Assembly: GCA_016711105.1 (NCBI GenBank)
Contig: JADJTO010000008.1
Span: 1-52,204, forward strand
From: Micropruina sp.
GTDB lineage: Bacteria > Actinomycetota > Actinomycetes > Propionibacteriales > Propionibacteriaceae
DNA length: 52,204 nucleotides
Direction: 5' to 3'
Translations under genes and position numbers: made by a program
Notes under the pieces: generated by a model
What the model was told of the DNA's origin: nothing
The model's input: only the letters and a program-made list of their open reading frames with translations
Database searches by the model: none
Part shown: positions 1-8,277 of the stretch, in pieces
Layout of the letters: each line of letters begins with the position of its first letter
Numbering within the stretch: the stretch's first letter is position 1

Positions 1-404
1 CCCGCTTCGCCCGCCGGTTCGAGGCGGAGCTGGTCTGCGCGTTCGTGGTCACCGGAAACTATGTGGTGGACGAGGATGCTCTCGGCGGCGTGACCTCCCG
101 TCCGGTTGATGCCGACGCCGAGGACTGGTCCGAAGGCGCGTTCGATGCGGGGCTGCTGGCCGAGTTGCCGCGGTTGCTGGCCGTGCAGCCCTGGTCGACC
201 CGGACGCTGGCCGGTGATCCGGCCGAGGCGCTGGCACGGCTGGCCGATCGGCTCGATGCGGCGATGATCGTGATCGGCACCCACCGTCCGCAACATCGAC
301 GCAGCCTGCGCGACCTGCTCGGCGCGTCCGTGGGGGTGCATCTCGCACAGCGGCAGCATCGTCCGGTGGTGGTCGTGCCGCTGGACCCGATCGGTTTCGG
401 GTGA
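1..404 (+). CDS. Universal stress protein, C-terminal part (cut by window edge)
   Basis: The frame is open from base 3 to the stop at 402-404, so the gene starts upstream of the window and only about 133 residues are visible. The end of the protein carries the UspA signature: a DAAMIVIGTHRP strand-turn, then a glycine/serine-containing LLGASVGVHLAQ nucleotide-loop region and the closing PVVVVPLDP strand. UspA domains are cytoplasmic, often ATP-binding stress proteins. The loop is less canonical than the usual GxxG-9x-GS/T, so ATP binding is uncertain. Its stop overlaps the GTG of the first fluoride-channel gene (GTGA), which suggests translational coupling. Confidence 0.8.
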   Translation, partial: RFARRFEAELVCAFVVTGNYVVDEDALGGVTSRPVDADAEDWSEGAFDAGLLAELPRLLAVQPWSTRTLAGDPAEALARLADRLDAAMIVIGTHRPQHRRSLRDLLGASVGVHLAQRQHRPVVVVPLDPIGFG

Positions 405-823
405 GCGGGAGGCCGGTCCATCTGCGGCGTCGTTTCCTTGCCCTGGTCGCTGTCGGGGGTACAGCCGGGACGGCCCTACGCGAGGCGGTCGGGCTGCTAC
501 TCGGAGCGCCAGGTTGGCCGCTGGCCATTTTCGCGATCAACCTGAGCGGGTCGCTGGCATTGGGCGTCCTGTTGGAGTGGCTTTCCCGGCAGGGATCGGA
601 CGAAGGGTCGCGGCGGGCGATCAGACTCGCGCTCGGTACCGGGTTGCTCGGCGGCTACACCACCTACGGCGCGCTGGCGGTTGATTCGGTGACCCTGCTC
701 GCTGGAGGCCAGGTGGTCACCGGCTTGCTCTACCCGATCGCCTCGGTCGTCGGTGGAGTCGCCGCAGCCGGGGCCGGAGTCGCGCTCGTCCGTCGGTGGA
801 ACTCCTCGGTGGGCGTGCGATGA
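401..823 (+). CDS. crcB: Fluoride channel Fluc/CrcB, first of a tandem pair
   Basis: A 140-residue membrane protein with four hydrophobic segments that fits the CrcB/Fluc family, whose proteins export fluoride passively through a dual-topology dimer. Visible signatures are GTALREAVG near the N-terminus, the INLSGSLALG helix and the conserved LLGGYTTYGALAVD segment (usually GFTTFSTF), which lines the pore. The GTG start overlaps the preceding stop and the stop overlaps the ATG of the second copy. Actinobacteria and Firmicutes often encode such pairs, which are thought to form heterodimers. A fluoride riboswitch, if present, would lie upstream of the window. Confidence 0.9.
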   Translation: MSGRPVHLRRRFLALVAVGGTAGTALREAVGLLLGAPGWPLAIFAINLSGSLALGVLLEWLSRQGSDEGSRRAIRLALGTGLLGGYTTYGALAVDSVTLLAGGQVVTGLLYPIASVVGGVAAAGAGVALVRRWNSSVGVR

Positions 824-1188
824 CCGGCCTGTTCTGGCTGACCGCGCTGGCCGGCGGGCTGGGGGCCGCGCTGCGGCTGCTGGCCGATGGGGCGGTGCGG
901 GAGCGCTGGGGCTCCTATCTGCCCTGGGGAACCTGGGTGGTCAACCTGACCGGATCGTTCGCCTTGGGCTTGTTGGTCGGCCTGGCGCAGCGCTGGCTGG
1001 CACCCGAGTGGTTATCGGTGCTCGGCACCGGCGTGATGGGCGGCTTCACGACCTTCAGTACGGCCAGTGTGGAGACCGTCCGATTGCTCGAGGGACGGCG
1101 CTACGCCGCTGCGCTCGGCGTCGGTGTGGGCATGCTGGCGGCGGCGTTGATCGCCGCCGCCAGCGGCTACTGGCTGGGTGGTCAGTAA
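820..1188 (+). CDS. crcB: Fluoride channel Fluc/CrcB, second of a tandem pair
   Basis: A 122-residue four-helix protein of the CrcB/Fluc family. It carries the family hallmarks GAALRLLADG, VNLTGSFALGLLVG and the canonical GFTTFSTAS pore segment. I chose ATG 820 because it overlaps the preceding stop as ATGA; an in-frame GTG lies 24 bases upstream. The pore motif here is closer to consensus than in the first copy, so the two subunits have diverged, as expected for an obligate heterodimer. The 3' end overlaps the convergent lactate dehydrogenase gene by 7 bases. Confidence 0.9.
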   Translation: MTGLFWLTALAGGLGAALRLLADGAVRERWGSYLPWGTWVVNLTGSFALGLLVGLAQRWLAPEWLSVLGTGVMGGFTTFSTASVETVRLLEGRRYAAALGVGVGMLAAALIAAASGYWLGGQ

Positions 1189-2123
1189 CCGAGATCGCGC
1201 AGCGATGCCCGCAGTGCCTCGGCGGAACGCTTCAACATGGTGATTTCCTGGGCGTCCATCGGGACGTCGAGCACGCGCTCGATGCCCTTGGAGGAGACGA
1301 TGCTCGGCACAGACAGGGCCACATCGCTGATCCCGTGGAAGTCGGTCAGCACGGTGGACAGCGGCAGGATGGTCTTGCTCTTCTTCAGCAGCACCTCGGT
1401 CAGGCGGGCGCCGGTGAGGCCGATCGCGTAGTTGGTCGCACCCTTGCCCTCGATGATCGAGTAGGCGGCGTGGGTGGCCTCGTCGGCGAGTTGGGCGAGC
1501 AGGGATTCGTTGAAGACGAGGTGACCCAGCGAGTCGCGCCAGTCGCGAATCGGGATGCTGCCGATGGTGGCGCTGGACCACGCCGGGAACTCGCTGTCGC
1601 CGTGCTCGCCCATGATCGTGGCGTGCACGTTGGCCTGGGCGATCCCGGCCATGGTGGCGATGGCGTAGCGCAGTCGCGAGGTGTCCAGCATGGTGCCGGT
1701 GGAGAAGACCCGGCTGGCCGGCAGTCCGCTCACCTTCTGCGCCACGACGGTCAGCACGTCGCACGGGTTGGTCACCAACACGATCAGCGCATCGGGCGCA
1801 TGCTCGAGGATCTGCGGGATCAGGGACTTCATGATGTTCGCGTTGACGCCGGCCAGTTCGAGGCGGGTTTGGCCCGGGCGCTGCTTGGCACCGGCGGTGA
1901 TGATGACCACGTCGGAGTTCTTCACCACGGCGATGTCGGCCCCCCCGATGACCGCGGAGACGGGGGTGAACTGGGTGCCGTGAGAGAGGTCCCGGACCTC
2001 TGCGTCCACCTTCTTCTGGTCTAGGTCGTAGAGCGCAATTTCTTGCGCGGAACCCCGAATCAACGAGGCATAGGCGAGGGATGATCCGACGGCACCGGCG
2101 CCGATGACAGACAGTTTGCTCAT
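1182..2123 (-). CDS. ldh: L-lactate dehydrogenase
   Basis: A 313-residue NAD-dependent L-lactate dehydrogenase that interconverts pyruvate and L-lactate in the cytoplasm. The Rossmann loop GAGAVGSS is at residues 8-15. The substrate loop reads AGAKQRPGQTR, and Gln81 at the specificity position marks LDH rather than malate dehydrogenase (which has Arg). The substrate-binding LDTSR is near 147-150 and the catalytic His174 sits in GEHGDSEFP. Length is normal for the family. It is transcribed alone, convergent with the fluoride channels. With ackA-pta in this window it indicates fermentative pyruvate disposal. Confidence 0.95.
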   Translation of the reverse strand: MSKLSVIGAGAVGSSLAYASLIRGSAQEIALYDLDQKKVDAEVRDLSHGTQFTPVSAVIGGADIAVVKNSDVVIITAGAKQRPGQTRLELAGVNANIMKSLIPQILEHAPDALIVLVTNPCDVLTVVAQKVSGLPASRVFSTGTMLDTSRLRYAIATMAGIAQANVHATIMGEHGDSEFPAWSSATIGSIPIRDWRDSLGHLVFNESLLAQLADEATHAAYSIIEGKGATNYAIGLTGARLTEVLLKKSKTILPLSTVLTDFHGISDVALSVPSIVSSKGIERVLDVPMDAQEITMLKRSAEALRASLRDLGY

Positions 2124-2267
2124 GTAAAGACCCTAGCGAAAGCGACCTCCGACACGCCGGGATTCTCCGCGATTCTGGGCAGACTGGCCAGACTGGGTCG
2201 TCCGGGAAGAAATCGGTGGGCTCGCGGGGTTCTTAGGGCAAGGGCAGCTCTGAGGGGAGTGTTTCGG

Positions 2268-2726
2268 GTGAACCGGTATCTGGCAGGGGCGGCTCTGGCT
2301 GCGGCTGCGGCTTCACTGTGGTTGGGCGGTTGCGCAATGCCGGCCTCCCAGCCGAGCGTGGCGACGCCTAGCGAGGCAAGCCCAGCGCCAACGGCACTGG
2401 CGCAACCGCGCGGGACGTACATCTCCTACGCGGAGTGCTTGACCGACCCACATCTGATCGCCGGCACCACCCAGGTGCTGTTCTTCCACTCGTCCTCGTG
2501 CGCCGAGTGCCAGGAGCTTGAACGGCGATTGGTCACCGAAGGTCTCCCGGTCGGGCTGACCGTGATCAAGGTCGACTTCGACACCTACGGCGACGTTCGC
2601 GACCGGTACGGAGTGCGCACAGAGGGGACGTTCGTGCAGATCGATGGGTTGGGCAAGAAGGTCAGGTCGTGGTCCGGTTCGGGCAGCGGCGCCGACATCC
2701 TGCGCCGTACGGAGGCGGGGTCATGA
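2268..2726 (+). CDS. Thioredoxin-fold lipoprotein (CAEC)
   Basis: A 152-residue secreted lipoprotein. A hydrophobic signal peptide ends in the lipobox LGGC (Cys22), followed by a Ser/Pro/Ala-rich linker. The thioredoxin-like core has VLFFHSSSCAECQ with the redox pair C78-x-x-C81, a V..VDFD strand, and a V-R-T-E-G-T turn where thioredoxins carry the cis-Pro loop. I prefer GTG 2268 over GTG 2259 because GAGGGGAG lies at a proper distance upstream. The gene overlaps the next thioredoxin-like gene as ATGA and is convergent with a CcdA-type gene that would supply electrons across the membrane. The substrate is unknown. Confidence 0.75.
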   Translation: MNRYLAGAALAAAAASLWLGGCAMPASQPSVATPSEASPAPTALAQPRGTYISYAECLTDPHLIAGTTQVLFFHSSSCAECQELERRLVTEGLPVGLTVIKVDFDTYGDVRDRYGVRTEGTFVQIDGLGKKVRSWSGSGSGADILRRTEAGS

Positions 2727-3247
2727 GGTCTCGGTGGGGGGCCATCATCGGTGCCGCCCTGGCGAGCTTGCTGCTGCTTCAGGCGTGCAGCGCTCCCGGC
2801 GTGCCCGCACCCGGTGCTTCCTCCGTCGCCACGTCCGCGTCGGCGTCGGCGTCCGCGTTCGTTGGTTCCACGTTGGACGGGGCGAGTTTCGACTCCGCCA
2901 GCGTCCGCGGCAAGCCGGTCGTGCTGTGGTTCTGGGCACCTTGGTGCACCATCTGCCGGATCGAATCGGCCACCATCACCGCTGTCGAGGAAGAGTTCCG
3001 CGGCGAGGTGACCATGATCGGGGTGGCCGGCCGAGGCACGGTTGATGAAATGAAGCGCTTCGTCTCCGAAACCGACACCGGACGACTGCTGCACCTCTCC
3101 GACACCTCGGGGGCGGTCTGGCAGCAGTTCGGCATCGTGGCCCAGCCGGCCTATGTGTTCATGTCGCCCGACGGGACGGTGCAGACGGTGGTCGGTGCCC
3201 TGGGCGGCAAGGAGCTGCGGAAGCGGATGACGGAACTCCAGGGCTGA
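2723..3247 (+). CDS. TlpA/DsbF-like thioredoxin lipoprotein (WCTIC)
   Basis: A 174-residue lipoprotein with a signal peptide ending LLQAC (Cys22) and a Ser/Ala linker. The TlpA-like domain has FWAPWCTIC with active-site C75 and C78, and a cis-proline in the VAQPAYVF segment near residue 142. Such exported thioredoxins reduce or oxidise extracytoplasmic thiols, for example during cytochrome c maturation or protein folding. The start ATG 2723 overlaps the stop of the previous lipoprotein. It lies tail-to-tail with a CcdA-like gene 9 bases away, supporting a shared redox relay. Confidence 0.85.
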   Translation: MRSRWGAIIGAALASLLLLQACSAPGVPAPGASSVATSASASASAFVGSTLDGASFDSASVRGKPVVLWFWAPWCTICRIESATITAVEEEFRGEVTMIGVAGRGTVDEMKRFVSETDTGRLLHLSDTSGAVWQQFGIVAQPAYVFMSPDGTVQTVVGALGGKELRKRMTELQG

Positions 3248-3256
3248 GTCGTCCGC

Positions 3257-4094
3257 TCAGCGTCGGCGGCGCGCGAGGATCACTCCGCTGACGCCGGCAA
3301 GGGTGAAGGCGGCGACCGCCACCACGAGCACGGGCACAGGCCCGATCCCTGCCAGGGCCGCCCCGACCTGGCCCGAGGTGATGCCTGCCCATTCGACCAG
3401 CCCGCCGGAGACCTGCTCGCCTTGTGCGACTCGGAACTCCACCCAGCCGTACCAGATCACGTACAGCCCGGCCAGCAGGACGAAGGCGCCGGAGACCCGG
3501 TTGATCTGATGGCTGATCGAGAGCAGCTTGGGGGCGATCACGTTGCCGGCCAGTCCGACGACGAGCGCGAGCGTGGTCAAGACCGCCCCCATGCCCAGCG
3601 CGTAGGCGAGCACCGCCACGCCGGCCGTCCACGGGGTCGACCGCGGGTCGCCTAGCGAACCCAAGACGGCGGCGACGAACACCGGCAGGGTGCAGGAGAG
3701 CGAGACCGCCGCGTAAGCCACCCCCGTAGCCGGCCATGCCCAGCGGCGACCCGCTGATCCGGACGGGCACCTGAATCCGACCCAGGGAGAGGGCTCGTCC
3801 GCTCAGGAGCCAGATTCCGAGGGCGACCAGGACGACTCCCGAGGCCAACGTCACCCAGCTCAACCACGGGCCGAGGCTGACCGAGAGCAGCACCAACAAC
3901 AGCCCCACCACGCCGAACACGGACACGAAGCCCGCGGTGACGGCGGCGCCGACGATCAGCGCCCGGGCCACCGTCGATCTGCTGGTCGACTGCGTGCCGA
4001 GGAAGAGTGCCAGATAGGTCGGCAGCAGGGCGAAGCCGCAGGGGTTGAAGGCAGCCAGCATGCCCGCGGACGCGGCGAAGAGCACTGAGGTCAC
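3257..4094 (-). pseudogene. ccdA: CcdA/DsbD-family thiol-disulfide transporter, one frameshift
   Basis: A six-helix membrane protein that passes electrons from cytoplasmic thioredoxin to extracytoplasmic thioredoxins. The first half (from GTG 4094; an in-frame ATG lies at 4157) contains FNPCGFALLPTYLALFLG with the first redox Cys. The second half contains AVSLSCTLPVF with the second Cys and ends in Arg residues at 3257. The halves are in different frames. They join in a C5 run at 3721-3725 (G5 on the coding strand); removing one base gives GYGVAYAAVSLSC, the family consensus. Both key cysteines and all helices remain, so I suspect a sequencing error rather than loss of function. Confidence 0.8.
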
Positions 4095-4111
4095 ACCGGG
4101 TGAACCCGGTG
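4094..4111. promoter_or_regulatory. 18-bp palindrome at the ccdA start
   Basis: Perfect dyad CACCGGGT-ga-ACCCGGTG with 8-bp arms, ending on the preferred GTG start of the ccdA-like gene, between it and the divergent ECF sigma gene. A related CACCGGGTTC recurs near 4180. It may be an operator or an mRNA hairpin that occludes the start; no regulator can be assigned. Confidence 0.4.
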
Positions 4112-4193
4112 AGGGCTCCCCCGGTGTTCCCGGGCTTGCGGGCCATACTCGGGGCATGGGAAGAGATCTGCCCGGTCACCGGGTTCCCGCATT

Positions 4194-4758
4194 GTGAGCG
4201 ACGAGCCCAGCGGACCCCCGGATGATCGGGCGCGCGTGTTCGCGGCGCAGGTGGCGCCGGAGATCCCGGTGATGTTTCGGGTCGCACTGTCGCTCACCGG
4301 TCACCGCTCCGATGCCGAGGATCTCGTCCAGGAATCCCTGCTGCGGGCCTTTCGGGCGCTCGATTCGTTCGACGGACGTCACCCGCGGGCGTGGCTGCTG
4401 ACCATCCTGCGGAACACGAATATCAACCTGCATCGGCGGCAACGTCCGGAGTCTGATCGAGGACGCAGACCTGCAATGGCGGGCTCGTCCGGCCTTCGGG
4501 GCGCCCGAGCAGCCCGGCCCGGAGGAGACCGTCCTGGCCGGGATCCTGGATCAGCGTCTGGCGGAGGGGCTGGCCGAACTCGATCCGCGGTTCCGCGACG
4601 TGTTGCTGCTGGTGGACGTCCACGACCTGTCCTACGCCGAAGCGGCCGCCACGCTCGGCGTGCCGGTCGGCACCGTCATGTCACGGCTGAGCCGAGCCCG
4701 GGAACGCCTTCGGCGTCGGCTCGGCGCCGAACTACTCACTCCTGGGAGGTTGCCATGA
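4194..4758 (+). pseudogene. ECF RNA polymerase sigma factor, one frameshift
   Basis: An extracytoplasmic-function sigma-70 factor of about 187 residues. Region 2 reads from GTG 4194, with HRSDAEDLVQESLLRAFRAL and the HPRAWLLTILRN segment. Region 4 lies in the +1 frame, with LAELDPRFRDVLLLVDVHD and the helix-turn-helix SYAEAAATLGVPVGTVMSRL. The frames join near 4446-4450, where removing one G from CCGGAGT restores ..RRQRPSLIEDADLQ. Region 4 ends with a stop at 4756-4758 that overlaps the anti-sigma ATG, so the original operon architecture is preserved. A sequencing error is likely. Confidence 0.85.
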
Positions 4759-5030
4759 AGCAGTCCCTGATCCAGCTGATCACGTGCCACTGGACGGCCA
4801 GGCGAGTCCAGCGGTATCTGGACGCCGATCCCAGCGCGCTGTTGACCCCGGCCGAGGTGGCCCGGATCGAGGCGCATCTGGCGATGTGCGCCAAGTGCAC
4901 TCAGGTCGCTGCCGAGCACCGGGCTCTGCACGGGGCCCTGTCGACCTGGTGGGGCGGACGAGGTGCCGACCCGCACGCCGAGGCGCGGCTGCAGGGTTAC
5001 CTCGACGGACTTACCCAGGGTCGGCGCTAG
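4755..5030 (+). CDS. Zinc-binding anti-sigma factor (ZAS type)
   Basis: A 91-residue protein with the ZAS signature HLAMCAKC (H-x3-C-x2-C) near residues 38-45, preceded by LTPAEVARIEAHL. Such small anti-sigma factors bind and inhibit the cognate ECF sigma and release it on a redox or envelope signal. No membrane segment is present, so it is a soluble RsrA-like type. The ATG overlaps the sigma stop (ATGA). The thioredoxin/CcdA genes next door make a thiol-redox signal plausible, but that is inference. Confidence 0.8.
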   Translation: MKQSLIQLITCHWTARRVQRYLDADPSALLTPAEVARIEAHLAMCAKCTQVAAEHRALHGALSTWWGGRGADPHAEARLQGYLDGLTQGRR

Positions 5031-5032
5031 GG

Positions 5033-6061
5033 TCAGCGCCAGCCGAGTTCGGGGGCGACATAGCGGACCACGCTCTCGAGCAGGTGGGCGTTGTAGTCGA
5101 CACCGAGTTGGTTCGGGATGGTCAGCAGCAGGGTGTCTGCGGCGGCGATAGCCTCGTCTTGCGCCAGTAGCCTGACCAACTCGTCCGGTTCGCCGGCGTA
5201 GGAGCGCCCGAAGCGGGCTTTGCCGCCGTCCAGGAAGCCGACCTGGTCGGCATCGTCGGTGCTGGAGCCGAAGAAGGCGCGGTCCCGCGCGTCGACCAGC
5301 GGGAAGATGCTGCGGCTGACCGACACTCGGGGTTCGCGGGGGTGTCCGGCGGCCGTCCAGGCGTCCCGGAAGCGCTGGATCTGCTCGGCCTGCAACTGGT
5401 GGAAGGGCACCCCGGTGTCCTCGGTGAGCAGGGTCGAGCTCATCAGGTTGAGGCCTTGCTGGCCGGTCCATTCGGCGGTGGCGCGGGTGCCGGCGCCCCA
5501 CCAGATCCGCTCACGGAGGCCGGGTGAATGGGGTTCGAGGCGGAGCAGCCCCGGCGGATTGGCGAACATCGGACGAGGGTTGGGCTGGGCGAAGCCTTCA
5601 CCGCCGAGCACTTGGAGGAAGATTTCGGCGTGCTGGCGGGCCAGATCGGCGTCCGTGGTGCCCTCGGCCGGGACGTGACCGAAGTAGCGGTACCCGTCGA
5701 TCACCTGTTCGGGGGAGCCACGGCTGATCCCGAGTTGGAGTCGGCCCTTCGAGATCAGGTCGGCGGCGCCGGCGTCCTCGGCCATATAGAGGGGATTTTC
5801 GTACCGCATGTCGATCACGCCGGTGCCGATCTCGATCCGCGAGGTGCGGGCGCCGATCGCGGCCAGCATCGGGAACGGGGAGGCGAGTTGGCGGGCGAAG
5901 TGATGTACCCGGAAGTAGGCGCCGTCGACGCCCAGCTCTTCGGCGGCCACCGCCAGCTCGATCGATTGCAGCAGGGCGTCTGAAGCAGTGCGGACCTGGG
6001 AGTGCTGGGAGGGCGTCCAGTGGCCGAATGAGAGGAACCCGATCTTCTTCACGCTGGTCAT
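5033..6061 (-). CDS. LLM-class flavin-dependent monooxygenase
   Basis: A 342-residue protein of the bacterial luciferase-like family (TIM barrel using reduced FMN or F420). Typical segments are SIELAVAAEELGVDGAYFRVHHF, TSRIEIGTGVIDMRYENPLYMAED and the cofactor-region SKGRLQLGISRGSPE. Length is normal. The substrate cannot be inferred from sequence. It is transcribed alone, toward the anti-sigma gene, with only 2 bases between their ends. Confidence 0.85.
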   Translation of the reverse strand: MTSVKKIGFLSFGHWTPSQHSQVRTASDALLQSIELAVAAEELGVDGAYFRVHHFARQLASPFPMLAAIGARTSRIEIGTGVIDMRYENPLYMAEDAGAADLISKGRLQLGISRGSPEQVIDGYRYFGHVPAEGTTDADLARQHAEIFLQVLGGEGFAQPNPRPMFANPPGLLRLEPHSPGLRERIWWGAGTRATAEWTGQQGLNLMSSTLLTEDTGVPFHQLQAEQIQRFRDAWTAAGHPREPRVSVSRSIFPLVDARDRAFFGSSTDDADQVGFLDGGKARFGRSYAGEPDELVRLLAQDEAIAAADTLLLTIPNQLGVDYNAHLLESVVRYVAPELGWR

Positions 6062-6421
6062 AACGTCGGTGGCGGGGGATCATTCCTGGAAGCGTGCGGT
6101 CGGGTGCGTGTCGCAAGCCGCGAGCGGCTAAGGCTCTGCGTCAGAGGTGTCGCGCTGAACCAGGCAACGCAATTCGATGAACCCCCTGCCGACGAACGCC
6201 TCGCCCGCCGTTGTGTGCCGCGGCTTCTGCGCGGAGGCGCTCGGCCTCGTGGCCACTGGTTGGTGGCCCGGAGAAGGCCCGCCTCGTCGTGGGGCTGCCA
6301 CGCTGCCTGGATCCAGCGGATCCAGCGGTTCGGTAACGGTTTAGTCACGATGAAGATCTGTCGTCGATCCTGGGTCGGGCGGCCACCAAAACTGTCAGAG
6401 GGTCCCTATTTAATAGAACAC
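6062..6421. other. 360-bp divergent intergenic region
   Basis: No convincing gene. It contains a direct repeat GGATCCAGC-GGATCCAGC near 6310-6329 and an AT-rich stretch (TATTTAATAGA) just before ATG 6422 that may be the promoter of the DUF222 gene. Frames here lack a plausible start and family similarity. Confidence 0.4.
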
Positions 6422-7816
6422 ATGGACGAAACAGAAGCAGACGGGGCCGGTGTCGGTGAGTGGAGCCGCGGTGGGTCAGGCGGTGAGTCGGGCGGTGACG
6501 TGTTCGACCTGTTGGCTGCCGCCCGGGAACGCCGCCTTCAGGCGCAGGCCGATGAGTTGTCGTTGATTGTGGACGCGTGCCTCCAGCATCGGGTCAACGA
6601 AACGACCGCGAATCGGGGGGTGGAACGGCTGGTCGCCGGTGGGGCCGACGGAACCCCGCTGGTGGGGGAGTTCCTCGCCCACGAACTCGCCCTGGTGCTC
6701 CACATCACCCCCACCGCAGCAGCGTTACGGATGGTGTCGGCGTTGAACCTGAAACATCGCCACCCCCGGCTGTGGACAGCTGTCCAGCAACTCGAACTCG
6801 AAACGTGGCAAGCCATCCGGGTCGCCGTCGACTGCGCCTCCGCCGGTTTGAAAGCCACAGCGGCCCGCTGGGTCGATGAGCAACTCGCTACCGCCTCCCT
6901 CCTGATGCCCTGGCCGCGAGCGTTGCGGCACCTGACCAGCCTGATCATCAAAGCCGACCCAGCAGCCGCCGCCCGCCGCGCCGAGCAAACCCAGCAAGCG
7001 CACGAGGTGATGGTGGGCGAGATCCGGGACGGCTCCACCACCCTGTTCGCCCGCCTCGCCGCCCGAGACGGACTGTTCCTCGACGGCATGCTGAACCGGG
7101 TCGCCGACGTCCGGACCTGCCACGGCGAACCAGGAACCCGCCAACAACTCCGAGCCCGTGCCTTGGGTATCCTCGCCACCCCCGGCTACGCCACCCAACT
7201 GTTAGCCAGCACCCCCGACCAAGACCTGTTGACCGACGAGCGGCCGGCCGTGCTCGACCTGACCGGCATCGACCCCGACCGACTGCTGCCCAAAACCACC
7301 CTGTATGTGCATATCGCCGACGACACCCTCAACTCCGGTGCCGGGATCGGTCGGGTCGAACACGTCGGGGCCGTCACCGTTGATCAAGTCCGGCAGTTCC
7401 TCGGCCACAGCCGCGTCCGGGTGGTCCCCGTCCTCGACCATGATCACCTCCCCGCGGTGGATGCCTACGAGATCCCCGACCGGTTGCGGGAAGCGATCCT
7501 GCTCCGCCACACCGTGGAAGCGTTCCCCTGGTCCAACCGGGCCGCCCGCGGCTGCGAACAAGACCACACCATCCCCTACAACCCCCAAGCACCACCCGGC
7601 ACCCAACAAACCCGGGCCAACAACCTCGGCCCGTTCGGGAAACGCACCCACCGCGCCAAAACCCACACCGACTGGAACGTCACCCAACTCCTCGACGGCA
7701 TCTTCCACTGGCGATCACCCCACGGCTACCACGCCCTCGTCACCCCCAACGGCACCATCCCCCTCGGCAGAGAACGCCCCGCCAGCGACACCGCCCAACA
7801 GGCAGACGCTGCCTGA
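6422..7816 (+). CDS. DUF222 / HNH endonuclease-domain protein (13E12 family type)
   Basis: A 464-residue protein with an N-terminal to central DUF222 region and a C-terminal HNH domain. The HNH part is visible as CEQDHTIPY, then TRANNLGPFGKRTHRAKTH, which supplies the His/Asn/His residues of a metal-dependent nuclease. I chose ATG 6422 because it follows a likely promoter and lacks the low-quality upstream extension. Such genes are multicopy in actinobacteria (REP13E12 in Mycobacterium) and associated with mobile DNA; their role is not established. A repeat-bearing spacer follows it. Confidence 0.85.
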   Translation: MDETEADGAGVGEWSRGGSGGESGGDVFDLLAAARERRLQAQADELSLIVDACLQHRVNETTANRGVERLVAGGADGTPLVGEFLAHELALVLHITPTAAALRMVSALNLKHRHPRLWTAVQQLELETWQAIRVAVDCASAGLKATAARWVDEQLATASLLMPWPRALRHLTSLIIKADPAAAARRAEQTQQAHEVMVGEIRDGSTTLFARLAARDGLFLDGMLNRVADVRTCHGEPGTRQQLRARALGILATPGYATQLLASTPDQDLLTDERPAVLDLTGIDPDRLLPKTTLYVHIADDTLNSGAGIGRVEHVGAVTVDQVRQFLGHSRVRVVPVLDHDHLPAVDAYEIPDRLREAILLRHTVEAFPWSNRAARGCEQDHTIPYNPQAPPGTQQTRANNLGPFGKRTHRAKTHTDWNVTQLLDGIFHWRSPHGYHALVTPNGTIPLGRERPASDTAQQADAA

Positions 7817-8277
7817 CCCGACGCCCCCGACAAGGCACCCGAGAGCCGACCGGACCCCCCGGCCGGCACTCCGGCACGCCCAAACGCACCCCAGCTTCGG
7901 GACCCATCTGCGAGCAGCGACTGTCCGAACGCGCTCGTTCCGCATGGCACCCGACCCGGCGGTCGGCACGCCCAAAGGCGACCCGCTCCAGCCAGCCCAC
8001 CAACGTCCGACGCCACAGCCTGACCCACCCGGCCTGCGCCCCGGCAGGCCCAAACCACCCGGTTCGGCCCCCGGCCTGCGAGCAGGGGGGTGTCCAAACG
8101 CATTCAGTTCGGCATCGCATCCAACCAGTCGTCCGGCCCGGCGTCCGACGATCAGGGATTCTGCGCAGAGCCCCACCACTGTCGACGCTGCGCTGCGAAT
8201 AGTTCGTCCGGTCCAGTTTTTGGCTGCAGCCGCTCGGGCGGGATCTCGGGCGCACCCGATCCAGCGCCGCGCGGCGT
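7817..8277. repeat. Spacer with diverged direct repeats
   Basis: No convincing gene in 460 bases between two convergent genes. Two diverged copies of a unit can be seen. The core CTGCGAGCAG followed by TGTCC-AACGC and TTC-GCAT occurs at about 7908-7955 and again at about 8076-8127. The element GGCACGCCCAAA occurs near 7880 and 7972, with a weaker third copy near 8043. The origin is unknown; it may be a downstream remnant of the DUF222 element or a small repetitive family. Confidence 0.45.

Noticed and set aside
753..2024. A 423-codon plus-strand frame opposite lactate dehydrogenase
   Set aside because: It is antisense to a clear ldh gene, has low-complexity Arg/Gly content and no family similarity; long antisense frames are common at this GC content.
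4194..5030. A natural sigma/anti-sigma fusion protein
   Set aside because: One continuous frame exists only because of the slip near 4447; region 4 of the sigma and its own stop are present in the other frame and overlap the anti-sigma ATG as in normal operons.
6058..6348. Small minus-strand gene upstream of the flavin monooxygenase
   Set aside because: It is Arg/Pro/Ser-rich, has a duplicated RWIRWIQ from a DNA repeat, and no recognisable domain or ribosome site.
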